From a virus, in the IMG/VR virus record IMGVR_UViG_3300033571_012914, positions 1 to 32,683 of that record: a DNA stretch of 32,683 bases, one strand, 5' to 3'. Made by a program: the position numbers and the translations under genes. Every line of letters begins with the position of its first letter. Position 1 is the stretch's first letter. Shown here in pieces: positions 17,354-25,026 of this stretch. The notes beneath the pieces are model-generated. The model was not told where the DNA came from and did not search any database. It saw only the letters and a program-made list of their open reading frames with translations.

Positions 17354-19336
17354 CTACATGAACGTGACGCGATACGCGGAACCAGCACGCTTTACCTCGA
17401 ATGTTCCAGCCCGGCCAAGGCCGGTAGTGGCGATCTTAAAACCTTGCATCGCCTGTAGCGCGGCCTTAATCCCTTCGATCCCGTAGTCTTTCAGCATGGC
17501 GTCGTGAGCTATCGCCGCGACAACCTCTGTCGAAGCCATGTCGCCCTTACCTTCTGCCATAAGGAAATTGGCGCCAAGCTGCGCGATAAGTTTGAACATA
17601 TCCTCGCGGCGCCCGCGCATGTCTGTGACGTGTTCTAGCGCGCCAACATCTTCGCCGTTCCAAAGCTTTACGCCTTTCTTGCGCAGCCAGATCGGCTCGG
17701 AGCCTAGCACGCCACGATTTGCCTTGGCGCCATCCAAGCGCAGCAACGCGGCACGCTCATTAGGCCGAAGCGCGTAGCGCGCGGCGTCTTCGTCTTCTGG
17801 TGGGCCGAGCGTCATAACCGTGCGCGCACTATCCTTTACCGCGCTGGCGCCTTGGGAAATATCAGCGTTGCCGCTGCGCTTGAACGCGGCAGAACCTTTA
17901 CTGGTGTGGTGCGCAAGCAATACCGCCGTGTCCGTTTCTTCTGCAATGTATTCTAAAACGTCCATCACGAATGTCATGTGAACATTGTCATTGCCGTTGC
18001 CGGTATGCAGCTTGTTCAATGGATCGAAAGACACCATGGCGAGCGCTGGATCGGTAGCCAGAGCCAGGAAAGCTTGCACGGCTTCGTCATTGCGCGAAGG
18101 TTGCGAGCCGCCGTTGACAAAGCGAAGCCGGGTTCCGCTGGCTTTAGTTTCTCTGTCGCGCTTGCCGGAGATTAGCATTATGTAGGGCGCCACGTCGTCA
18201 AAGGCGACACCCATGACCGTGCAGATCGCGTGCAGGCGCATGGACATTTCGGCTATGCTGTCTTCTGCGTTGTAAATTATGCTCTTGGCGCGGCCCACAC
18301 AATTCTCGTGGCCAAGGAAGCTTTCGCCTCGCGCCAAATGCACGGCGATAACAAGGCTCAATAGCGATTTGCCTGCACCGCCCGGCGCCAGCAAAGCCGT
18401 AACCTCGCCGCGCACTAGGATACCGCGCAGAACGTGTGGGCGGGGCGCCAGCGCGTTCATCGGGAGCGCGTTGCCCCAAGAGATCGCAACCGGGATCAGC
18501 GGCGGCGGGGGCGGCGGCGGTTCAATATGCACGCCACCAAACACAACCTCGGGATGCTTGGCGCCTGCCGCGTTTTGTGCGTATTGATACGCATTTCCAA
18601 TTCGGCCCGATAGATCATCTGGCGCAATCGGCGGGACGCACCGGCTCGCCCAATCCTGCATGATGCTATTGCACATGGCTTCGGATATGCCTTGATCGCG
18701 GACAATACAGGCCAGCTTGTAGGCTTGTTCCGATAGCTGCCCTGCTGTCCCGCCCGGCGCCCGCTGCACGCGGGCCAGAGCCGCCGCAATAGCGGCTGGC
18801 GTGTCGAGATCAACGAGAGGAACCAAGGCGTTTTCTGCGCGCTGCCCAGGCGGGCGGCAGCGGCTTACTACGTCGGCAGGCGCTTGGAGCACGGGCTGGT
18901 CGATTTCGACCGCGTAGCCTTGCCCGTCCACGATAGAGCCAGGAGCCACCACATAGCCATTATGTGAGCGTATGTCTAAGCCGCTGCCGAGTGCGCCAGC
19001 CGACAACGCCACGTCCGCGCCGGAATAGTATAGGTGATAGCCGCCGCTCCTTGTCCGCACGGTAAGCGTGTCAAAGCCGCCGTGTAACTCCATCCACGCG
19101 GCCAAGCCGTTCTTACCGTTCTTCATGTCAATATCCACAACCAGCATCCCGGTTGTGCATACGGCAATGTTCTGGTCCGTCCCGGCCCACCAAGCTTTTA
19201 TCTTGTCGGGATCGGTTGTTGCGTGCTCCGGCCAGCCTTTCCAATCAGAGGAAGGTTTCGTGCCGTTTGGTGGCAAAGGGAATACGCGGAACCCGCGAGC
19301 CGCCCACGCCAAAGCTGCGTCTAGCTTTGAGGGCAC
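17354..19336 (-). CDS. Prim-Pol primase fused to RepA/DnaB-like AAA helicase
   Basis: The start is GTG, three bases after the preceding stop, with GAGGAA overlapping that stop (660 aa). Residues about 5-190 are a bifunctional primase/polymerase domain: FRVFPLPPNGTKPSS, the catalytic VVDIDMKNG (Asp68, Asp70), TRSGGYHLYY (His101) and GLDIRSHNGYVVAPGS. After a linker with a proline run (about 272-279) comes a RecA-like ATPase. It has Walker A APGGAGKS at 317-324, then IIYNAEDS, and a Walker B-type strand MVSFDPLNKLHTG followed by VLLAHHTSKG, as in RepA-type hexameric helicases. It should unwind DNA and prime synthesis at the fork, doing the job of T7 gp4 with unrelated primase chemistry. Last gene of the replication operon. 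Confidence 0.9.
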   Translation of the reverse strand: MPSKLDAALAWAARGFRVFPLPPNGTKPSSDWKGWPEHATTDPDKIKAWWAGTDQNIAVCTTGMLVVDIDMKNGKNGLAAWMELHGGFDTLTVRTRSGGYHLYYSGADVALSAGALGSGLDIRSHNGYVVAPGSIVDGQGYAVEIDQPVLQAPADVVSRCRPPGQRAENALVPLVDLDTPAAIAAALARVQRAPGGTAGQLSEQAYKLACIVRDQGISEAMCNSIMQDWASRCVPPIAPDDLSGRIGNAYQYAQNAAGAKHPEVVFGGVHIEPPPPPPPLIPVAISWGNALPMNALAPRPHVLRGILVRGEVTALLAPGGAGKSLLSLVIAVHLARGESFLGHENCVGRAKSIIYNAEDSIAEMSMRLHAICTVMGVAFDDVAPYIMLISGKRDRETKASGTRLRFVNGGSQPSRNDEAVQAFLALATDPALAMVSFDPLNKLHTGNGNDNVHMTFVMDVLEYIAEETDTAVLLAHHTSKGSAAFKRSGNADISQGASAVKDSARTVMTLGPPEDEDAARYALRPNERAALLRLDGAKANRGVLGSEPIWLRKKGVKLWNGEDVGALEHVTDMRGRREDMFKLIAQLGANFLMAEGKGDMASTEVVAAIAHDAMLKDYGIEGIKAALQAMQGFKIATTGLGRAGTFEVKRAGSAYRVTFM

Positions 19337-19339
19337 GGC

Positions 19340-19597
19340 TTATTCCTCGATCTTGCGGAGCCTATACGTTTTGCGCTTCTCGCCGGGCGCTATCCTGTAG
19401 CCGTGTGCCACAAGCCGCTTGTTCAACCGCGAGATCGTCGCGCCGATAAGCTGCTGTTGCTCTCGATGCTCACGCTTAATCGTGTGCAGCTTGTAGTAAA
19501 TCTTCGAGATCGGAACATCTTTGCCGCTGCTCACTAAATACAGTATCGAGCCTTGAGCGGGCGAGAGCGTTTTCATAAGTTTTTTGGCGCCGATCAT
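19340..19597 (-). CDS. Small winged-helix-like protein, unknown function
   Basis: An 85-aa basic protein between the polymerase and primase-helicase genes. GAGGGGG lies about seven bases before ATG; an internal Met at residue 7 is a weaker alternative. The core LSPAQGSILYLVSSGKDVPISKIYYKL, followed by QQLIGATISRLNKRLVAHGYRI and KRKTYRLRKIE, has the helix, turn, recognition helix and beta-wing spacing of a winged helix. Thr-Ile-Ser-Arg-Leu-Asn-Lys-Arg would be in the recognition helix. It may bind DNA or serve as a replication or transcription accessory protein. That is inference from predicted fold and neighbours. Confidence 0.6.
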   Translation of the reverse strand: MIGAKKLMKTLSPAQGSILYLVSSGKDVPISKIYYKLHTIKREHREQQQLIGATISRLNKRLVAHGYRIAPGEKRKTYRLRKIEE

Positions 19598-19607
19598 CTT
19601 TTCCCCC

Positions 19608-21812
19608 TCACTTAGAATACCGCGTGCCAGACCAGCCCTTTGCGGCCAGCGGGCACCCAGGCAACCACGTTTCCCCTGCCGTCATAATCGCTTCAAGCTC
19701 TTTCGCAGAGCCGTAATCTATTTTGGTTTCTGCCAAAACCTCGTCATGCACAGTGAGCACGATTGGGTAGCCGCGTGCCTCGGCGCGCATCATGCCGCCC
19801 ACCATAATGTCACGCGCGGTTCCTTGCACGATATGATTGAATTGCATCCCACCATACAGAGCGAAGGTTGACCATTTTCTTTTCTCGCCGTCAAAGCCTT
19901 CGTAGTGAACAGCTTTCTTTTCGCGGGATTTCAACACAAACCCACCAAACTCAACGTCCGCTGCAATCTCTGCGTCTGTCTTGCCTTCTGTGGCTGCGGT
20001 TTGCCCCGTAGCAGGATGCTCAAGCCACGTTTCTTTCTGCATCACGACATGCGGATTGCAGTAGGCGAGCACGCGACCGCTAGGCAGGCGGACATACAGA
20101 AAACTCTTGTGGCGCATGTAGGCCACGCGGCCTTCTAGCGCAGCGACGAATTGACCGGGCGCCAGCACGGCTTCGATAGCCGCGTCCTGTAGCTCCCACC
20201 AGCCGCCGACAATGCCGGGATGCTGCTTGCGCCAGCCTGCTACGACAGTCTTGATCGCGGCCCATTCGGGTTGCGCCAAACCTTTCTTGTCGCGCGATGC
20301 GGGGTAGGCCCGGCACCAAAATTCAAACGCTTCTGGCGAAGCAGCTTCAACAACCGGCACCAATGCTTCTGGCTTCAATCCGTAATTCTTGCCCATCGAA
20401 ACAAACGAGCCGACGCTGCCTTGGTAGCCAAGCGCAAGCTCCATCACTTTGCCTATCTGCCGTTGAAATGATGTAACTTGCTCTGGCTCAATGCCGAAAG
20501 CACGAGCGTAGGCGATCCGATACAAGTCTGGCCCGCGCCCTTCGTCGTAAGCGCGGAACGCTTGTAGCTTCCATTCTTCGCCAGCAATCCACGCGGCGCC
20601 TCGGCCCTCGATGTTCGCTAAGTCAACGCCGTGAAGCTGCTTGCCGCGCGCCGCGACAATCATGGTGCGCAGCGTCTTGGCGAGCATAGCCATGGGCGAA
20701 CCGAACAGCATATAAAGCATGTCGTGTGCGCCTTGCGCTTCAAACGACAACAGTATTTCAACGGCGCGTTGAATGTCGTCTCCGTCTCGATCTGGATCAA
20801 TGCGGTATAGGTTCTGAGGCTGGATCAGGCGACCGGCCCACCGGCCCGAGAACGCGCCGTGATATGCCAGCAAACCGCGCGCTCTGCCGTCCGCGCACAC
20901 CACATTAAGCATTGCTTGATACTTGGCCGTGCTGGTTTTGCTGGCGTCTTGGCGTAGCTCAATCGCTTCGCGCACATGCGGCAAAGCTTCCGCGTCCGCG
21001 TGCAGCAGTATTTCTTGCTGTTCCGCCTTGGCTACGCTCTCGCAATCAACACCTTGCGCTTGCACCCAGGCAACCAGCTTCGATACCTCTGTGCATTTTG
21101 TGACAGCGCCGCTCGTCAATTCGTTCATGCGTGCGTCAAGGCCGATGCGCGCAATATCGCGCACCTTGATCGCGTGCTCTATCGTTTCCACGTCAAGCTG
21201 AATACCGCGATCATTGATAGTTTGGTCCAGCGCCCACACTTGCTTTTCAGCTTCGCTTAGATCAGGGAGCAAGCCGCCAATTTCTGTTTCTGTCACTACG
21301 TCTTGATCGCAGTAGGCCGCTGTGCGGCTTAAAATCTCCGGCGTATCCCACCACGTCAACGTGCCGTCGGCCTCCACCTTGCGCGGCTTGGAAAGCTTGA
21401 GCATTACTGCGTTGCCTTCCGTATCCTTCTGCGCTCTGGCGCCAACAACCTTACTGATAACCTCAAGCGATTGCGGCAGGCCGACCGAAGCGGCGCGGGC
21501 CATAGTGCAATCCTGCTGCTCAATTTTAAGCTCCGGCCAATGAGGGCAATACCGCACGCGGATAAGTTTGTTCCAGATCGTGCGCTCAAAGACGGCATTG
21601 TGAACGCCAACAATGCCGCCTTGTGCGATGTGATGCAGCAACGCTTCTGGATCAGCAGCGCCCGGCCACCAGCGTTGCATCTGCTGTGTGCCCTCAAACC
21701 ACCACGACATGCACCATACGCGCGTGCTCCAATGCTCGGCGTATTTGTGGACGCCTGCCTTGCGGAGATCAACCGCCGATCCGGTTTCAAAATCGTGGTG
21801 GGCGATAAGCAT
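19608..21812 (-). CDS. Family A DNA polymerase with 3'-5' exonuclease domain
   Basis: 734 aa. The N-terminal exonuclease has all three motifs: DFET (Asp7, Glu9), GVHNAVFERTIWN (about 69-81) and YCDQDVVTE (about 167-175). The polymerase half shows motif A-like LHGVDLANIEGRGAAWIAGE, motif B-like QRQIGKVMELALGYQGSVGSF with the Lys and Tyr of the O-helix, and motif C-type VLTVHDEVLAET near the end. A GRWAGRLIQPQNL segment (template-binding, as in T7-like Pol I enzymes) precedes motif A. This is the replicative polymerase, expected to work with the primase-helicase and the DUF2815 protein. Its ATG lies eight bases after the stop of the DUF2815 gene, across a tandem CCTAG repeat. Confidence 0.93.
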   Translation of the reverse strand: MLIAHHDFETGSAVDLRKAGVHKYAEHWSTRVWCMSWWFEGTQQMQRWWPGAADPEALLHHIAQGGIVGVHNAVFERTIWNKLIRVRYCPHWPELKIEQQDCTMARAASVGLPQSLEVISKVVGARAQKDTEGNAVMLKLSKPRKVEADGTLTWWDTPEILSRTAAYCDQDVVTETEIGGLLPDLSEAEKQVWALDQTINDRGIQLDVETIEHAIKVRDIARIGLDARMNELTSGAVTKCTEVSKLVAWVQAQGVDCESVAKAEQQEILLHADAEALPHVREAIELRQDASKTSTAKYQAMLNVVCADGRARGLLAYHGAFSGRWAGRLIQPQNLYRIDPDRDGDDIQRAVEILLSFEAQGAHDMLYMLFGSPMAMLAKTLRTMIVAARGKQLHGVDLANIEGRGAAWIAGEEWKLQAFRAYDEGRGPDLYRIAYARAFGIEPEQVTSFQRQIGKVMELALGYQGSVGSFVSMGKNYGLKPEALVPVVEAASPEAFEFWCRAYPASRDKKGLAQPEWAAIKTVVAGWRKQHPGIVGGWWELQDAAIEAVLAPGQFVAALEGRVAYMRHKSFLYVRLPSGRVLAYCNPHVVMQKETWLEHPATGQTAATEGKTDAEIAADVEFGGFVLKSREKKAVHYEGFDGEKRKWSTFALYGGMQFNHIVQGTARDIMVGGMMRAEARGYPIVLTVHDEVLAETKIDYGSAKELEAIMTAGETWLPGCPLAAKGWSGTRYSK

Positions 21813-21814
21813 GG

Positions 21815-21830
21815 CCTAGCCTAGCCTAGC
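21815..21830. repeat. Tandem 5-bp repeat (CCTAG x3) between two replication genes
   Basis: Three exact copies of CCTAG plus one base. On the - strand the repeats read CTAGG and lie across the stop codon of the DUF2815 gene and the ribosome-binding region of the polymerase gene. The AGG in each repeat can serve as a weak Shine-Dalgarno sequence. Confidence 0.8.
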
Positions 21831-22600
21831 ATGTCTTCTAGGCTGGCGCCGGGCGGCGCTGGCGGCGCCGATACCGGCATGGGCGGCGGCATGATGCTAC
21901 TCGCAGGCGGCGGCATGGCGCCGGGCCTTGCCGCCGCGCCGAAGGCGAGCGTGGCATCAAAGCGCGCATCAACATTGACGCCAGCAAAGGCCGTCTTCGG
22001 ATCAATGCCGCCGCCAGAAAGTTTCTCGTCGTCCGCAATAATCATCACGCCTTGCAAGCCGAAGGAGTAGCCTTTCTTGGGGCGCGGCGGGCTTTTCCCA
22101 AACTCAAACATATTGAAAGCCAGGATCGCCCACACACCAGAATAAACCCTGTTCTCGTCAACGATAGGGTTCTGCGCCGGATCGACGACTTGCGGCTGGT
22201 ATTGCGACGTGAAGCGAATAAAGGGTAAGCCAGGAGTGTAGCCTGCGAATTGCTGCTTCTCGCCCTGGTCGCGCCAAGGCGGGCAATGCAAGCCGAAGGG
22301 CTGGCCCTGCGCATTGAAATTTTGCGGGAAGCTCTGCCGCAAGGCGGCGTAAAGCTCCGGCCACACGGAAGCGTCAAGCTGCGCCTGCGAACCGGGCGGC
22401 AGCAGCGCCGTAACCTCGTAGGAAGGCGTGCTCTTAGGCGTGCCGTCGTCGTTCTTCGCATTGGGGTTTGGCTTGATAATGTGGGCGAAGGCCAGCCGCA
22501 CCGGGCATGTGCGCCAATCGCCGTTTGGCATTTTCTGAAAGGGGTTTTGCGCAACCGCGCGCTGCACCCAATCATCCGTCATGCGAGAGTTTTTCATCAT
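21821..22600 (-). CDS. DUF2815 family single-stranded DNA-binding protein
   Basis: 259 aa. Residues about 1-205 match the DUF2815 layout as I know it: an opening region WRTCPVRLAFAHIIKPNPNAKNDDG, a central PSYEVTALLPPGS, and VYSGVWAILAFNMFEFG followed by KGYSFGLQGVMIIADDEKLSGGG. The family takes the place of T7 gp2.5-type ssDNA-binding protein in many phages, coating single strands at the fork. A long Pro/Ala/Met-rich linker (about 225-252) leads to a short acidic tip, SLEDMLG, much as bacterial SSB and gp2.5 have disordered linkers ending in an acidic protein-docking tail. AGGAG lies nine bases before the first of two ATG codons. Directly upstream of the polymerase gene, fitting a joint role. 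Confidence 0.85.
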   Translation of the reverse strand: MMKNSRMTDDWVQRAVAQNPFQKMPNGDWRTCPVRLAFAHIIKPNPNAKNDDGTPKSTPSYEVTALLPPGSQAQLDASVWPELYAALRQSFPQNFNAQGQPFGLHCPPWRDQGEKQQFAGYTPGLPFIRFTSQYQPQVVDPAQNPIVDENRVYSGVWAILAFNMFEFGKSPPRPKKGYSFGLQGVMIIADDEKLSGGGIDPKTAFAGVNVDARFDATLAFGAAARPGAMPPPASSIMPPPMPVSAPPAPPGASLEDMLG

Positions 22601-22612
22601 GGTATGGTTCTC

Positions 22613-22936
22613 CTATACCGGGTTGTTGCGTTGTTCAAAAAGCGGGATCGGCGTCGGCGCGGACAAGGCAACCATGTTCCGCCGCCATTGCTCCATCGCG
22701 TCGGCCATGTCGCGTGCATAGGCTACCGCTTCCTGATCCGTAAGCGGCGCGTTGCCTGCTACAATGCGTTCTTCGCGTTGATCCGCCCATTCGCGCAGAA
22801 GACGCGGCGCCTGCGTGTCGCGGCCCATAAGCATGAATACCGGCTCGCCGCTCATGGGTTCCTTAATGGTCCAGTGAGTGCGCGGTTGCTCTGCTGTCAG
22901 AAAGCTAGACCCAGGGCCAATCAAAAGCTTATCCAT
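22613..22936 (-). CDS. Hypothetical protein in replication operon
   Basis: A 107-aa acidic-to-neutral protein with GGGAGAAAAAGG just before ATG. It begins MDKLLIGPGSSFLTAEQPRTHW and has a charged helix (APRLLREWADQREERIVAG) and a second helix (TDQEAVAYARDMADAMEQWRRN). No membrane segment, signal or metal-binding motif. It lies between the DUF2800 and DUF2815 genes with about 12 bases on each side, so it is surely co-transcribed with them. A replication or recombination accessory role is possible. I do not recognise the family. Confidence 0.7.
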   Translation of the reverse strand: MDKLLIGPGSSFLTAEQPRTHWTIKEPMSGEPVFMLMGRDTQAPRLLREWADQREERIVAGNAPLTDQEAVAYARDMADAMEQWRRNMVALSAPTPIPLFEQRNNPV

Positions 22937-22948
22937 CCTTTTTCTCCC

Positions 22949-24217
22949 TTATTCCAAACTTGGCAGGACAACCCCGCCAAAAAGAGTTTGTGCGCGATTG
23001 ACAGCGGGGCGCCCGTCGGCATCCGACACAAGCGTAAGGTTCCCGCTTGACTGCTTCAACGTAAGGAAAGACATGGCATCGCGCATCGCTTTTGCTGCCG
23101 CGTCTTTCTTTCCCTTCTCTGCACAAGCACGCGCGCCCTCCACCAACAAAGCTTCAACCTTCGTCAGCGGAGCAAGAGAGCGCGGCATAACGTCGTCTTC
23201 GTCAAGCGCGTAGCCGGAAAGCTGAATAAGCTGCTCCGCGATCTCGTGCTCTTTGCCGTGCCATTGGCGGCGCGCTTGAACCTCGACAAGCTTGTGCCCC
23301 GGTATCGGCGTGCCAGACATAGCTTTCTGTTTGGCAAAAGCCTCGATACGGTTAAGCCAATCTTTCAGCGCGTCGGAGCTTTCTAGTATCAGCGCGATCC
23401 GATCAAGGCCGAGATCGGCAGGCTCCGGCAGAACGACGCCGCGCAGATCGCGCGCACCAGGGGCGCCGGGGATCACAGCCAAGGCTTGCCGCTCACGCGC
23501 AGGGCACGCGCTCTCGGCGGGGCAGTAGCGACACCACTCGCCCGCCGTAAGCCCCTCGCCGGGTTCTGGAACGCCTACCGTTATGCACGACGTTTCAAAA
23601 GCTTCTGCTGCCGCAATCGCGCCCTCGATCTCCATTTGAAATTCGGCAATCTCTAGCGGCCCGCATGACCACGTTCTAACTACGCCGTCGCGGTGATGCT
23701 TCACACGCGGCTGGATAATAACAAAATGCACGCGCGCAATAGGCTGGCGCCAAAGCAAGGAGACAGCGTTAAAAGCAAGCTGCCTGTTTTCGCGCGGCTC
23801 GACCGGGATACCCTGGCCGTATTTGAAATCAACAACCCAAGCCTCTTGGGCCATGTAATCTATGATAGTTATATCCGCAATTCCGCTTGCGTCTTCGTGC
23901 GAAACAACGCTTTGCGGGAATACGATAGGTTTCTCAATACGGATAGCCAAATGAGGGCCGCGAGCAATGAACAAATTTTCGATAAAATCGTGGACATATT
24001 CAAAAGCCTCTAGCATTTCTGGCGTGGCGTCTTTGTCAACCTTATTACCTAACAGAGACATTTGCAATAATTCGTGAGCGCGTGTGCCTTCGATACTGTG
24101 CTCGTTGTCAGGGGCAGGCCCCATCGCTTGCGCGAACATGACTTGCCCCCGACAACGCACAAAGCGGTGCGCGTTGCTCGCCGAGTATTTTGCGTGCTTC
24201 CGCGCACCGTGTTCCAC
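22949..24217 (-). CDS. DUF2800 family protein, PD-(D/E)XK nuclease-like with Cys cluster (Cas4/RecB-like)
   Basis: I place the start at GTG 24217 (422 aa), 10 bases after the upstream stop and with AAGG before it. The frame is open further upstream, but that would overlap the previous gene. The start gives MEHGARKHAKYSASNAHRFVRC, the usual DUF2800 opening ('HA..S.S.A.R...C'). The nuclease core is visible as GIADITIIDY followed by VVDFKYGQG, the D...D-x-K pattern of PD-(D/E)XK enzymes. A late GEWCRYCPAESAC (three Cys), together with the early Cys, matches the four-Cys iron-sulfur site of Cas4/AddB-type nucleases. Likely role: DNA end processing in recombination or nucleotide recycling from host DNA. 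Activity is inferred. Confidence 0.82.
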   Translation of the reverse strand: MEHGARKHAKYSASNAHRFVRCRGQVMFAQAMGPAPDNEHSIEGTRAHELLQMSLLGNKVDKDATPEMLEAFEYVHDFIENLFIARGPHLAIRIEKPIVFPQSVVSHEDASGIADITIIDYMAQEAWVVDFKYGQGIPVEPRENRQLAFNAVSLLWRQPIARVHFVIIQPRVKHHRDGVVRTWSCGPLEIAEFQMEIEGAIAAAEAFETSCITVGVPEPGEGLTAGEWCRYCPAESACPARERQALAVIPGAPGARDLRGVVLPEPADLGLDRIALILESSDALKDWLNRIEAFAKQKAMSGTPIPGHKLVEVQARRQWHGKEHEIAEQLIQLSGYALDEDDVMPRSLAPLTKVEALLVEGARACAEKGKKDAAAKAMRDAMSFLTLKQSSGNLTLVSDADGRPAVNRAQTLFGGVVLPSLE

Positions 24218-24227
24218 GACCGACGCC

Positions 24228-24680
24228 TTACGCCGTCGCTGCCGCGTAAAGCTCAGGCCAGCGAGCCGGGTCAACCTCGGCAATTTTCTTGGCCCCAAAC
24301 TGCTCAAGGATAGCTTTCACGGCGGCAGGCCCACCCTTCGCAGGATTGGTGCCAAGAGCTTGCAAGGCGCTTTGCACATGCTGGATGGTCCAGCCCTGCG
24401 GCGGTGCGCCGTGCTGTTGCTGCGCGACAGGCGCCGGAGCAACCACGGGCGCAGGCGGCGCGACCGGGGCAGCGACAGGCGGGGCTGGCGGCGCAGCAAC
24501 AGGCGCAGGCGGCGCAGCAACAGGCGCAGGCGGCGCAGCGACCGGGGCCGGGGCCGGGGCGGGCGCGGCAACAGGCGCAGGCGGCGCAACAGCCGGGGCG
24601 GACGGCCCGCCAGACATGAGCGCAGCGATCTTTGCGGCCAGAGCCGCGTCTTCGGTTGAGAAAGTAAAGGTATTCGGCAT
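24228..24680 (-). CDS. Protein with long Ala/Pro linker and small C-terminal helical domain
   Basis: GGGAG eight bases ahead supports the ATG that gives MPNTFTFSTEDAALAAKIAAL (150 aa); an upstream in-frame ATG overlaps the previous gene's end region and has no site. Residues about 25-85 are an APPAPVA-type repeat linker, disordered and presumably extended. Residues about 90-150 (GWTIQHVQSALQALGTNP, then VKAILEQFGAKKIAEVDPARWPELYAAA) look like a compact helical domain. This kind of C-terminal domain is common in phage proteins near the DUF2815/DUF2800 genes, but I know no function for it. The layout, with a flexible tether between two small ends, suggests an adaptor. Confidence 0.7.
   Translation of the reverse strand: MPNTFTFSTEDAALAAKIAALMSGGPSAPAVAPPAPVAAPAPAPAPVAAPPAPVAAPPAPVAAPPAPPVAAPVAPPAPVVAPAPVAQQQHGAPPQGWTIQHVQSALQALGTNPAKGGPAAVKAILEQFGAKKIAEVDPARWPELYAAATA
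24424..24600. repeat. Tandem imperfect repeats coding for an Ala/Pro linker
   Basis: A 21-base unit occurs twice exactly in succession (24487-24507 and 24508-24528), with a diverging third copy and related partial units on both sides. All lie within the 150-aa gene and encode Ala-Ala-Pro-Pro-Ala-Pro-Val blocks on the - strand. The length is a multiple of three, so loss or gain of a unit keeps the frame and only changes linker length. Confidence 0.8.
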
Positions 24681-24717
24681 CAGGGTTCTCCCTTCTGAGG
24701 TTGCAACAGTGAACAAG

Positions 24718-25011
24718 TTAAGCGAGCATCGCTTCTAGGTCAAGTAGGTTTTCGTCGTCATTCTCCTCTTTTTTCATAGGTTGCGAAAGCAGCCCCGCAC
24801 CAGCCGCGCCCATCGCGGCAAACAGGGTGGGGCCGGTTGCTTGGCGCCAGCAGTCCCGATCATAGCCGGTCACGCCCGCTCGCCCGCTTGTCTCAATGTC
24901 GCGGCCAAGATGGAACAAGATACACGTCCATGTGTTTTTCGTGCTCTCGCCGATATGCCAGATGCGCCAGCCTTGGCTACGCAATTCAGCATTGATTTCC
25001 TCGAATGTCAT
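24718..25011 (-). CDS. Hypothetical protein with acidic C-terminal tail
   Basis: A 97-aa protein with GAGGGAGGGG before ATG. The first 65 residues form a small mixed fold (MTFEEINAELRSQGWRIWHIGES, then WTCILFHLGRD and GRAGVTGYDRDCWRQATGPTLFAAM), rich in Trp. The tail KKEENDDENLLDLEAMLA is acidic with a hydrophobic tip, similar to tails that dock onto replication partners. The gene lies between the SNF2-type helicase gene (15 bases) and the linker-protein gene. Family not recognised. Confidence 0.72.
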   Translation of the reverse strand: MTFEEINAELRSQGWRIWHIGESTKNTWTCILFHLGRDIETSGRAGVTGYDRDCWRQATGPTLFAAMGAAGAGLLSQPMKKEENDDENLLDLEAMLA

Positions 25012-25026
25012 GTGCCCCTCCCTCGA

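Noticed and set aside
22250-23050. Open frame of 266 codons on the + strand
   Set aside because: Opposite the DUF2815 gene and its upstream neighbour, Arg-rich, no binding site, no motif.
24218-24307. Upstream extension of the DUF2800 gene
   Set aside because: Would overlap the preceding gene by 80 bases. The family's conserved N-terminus begins right after the GTG at 24217.
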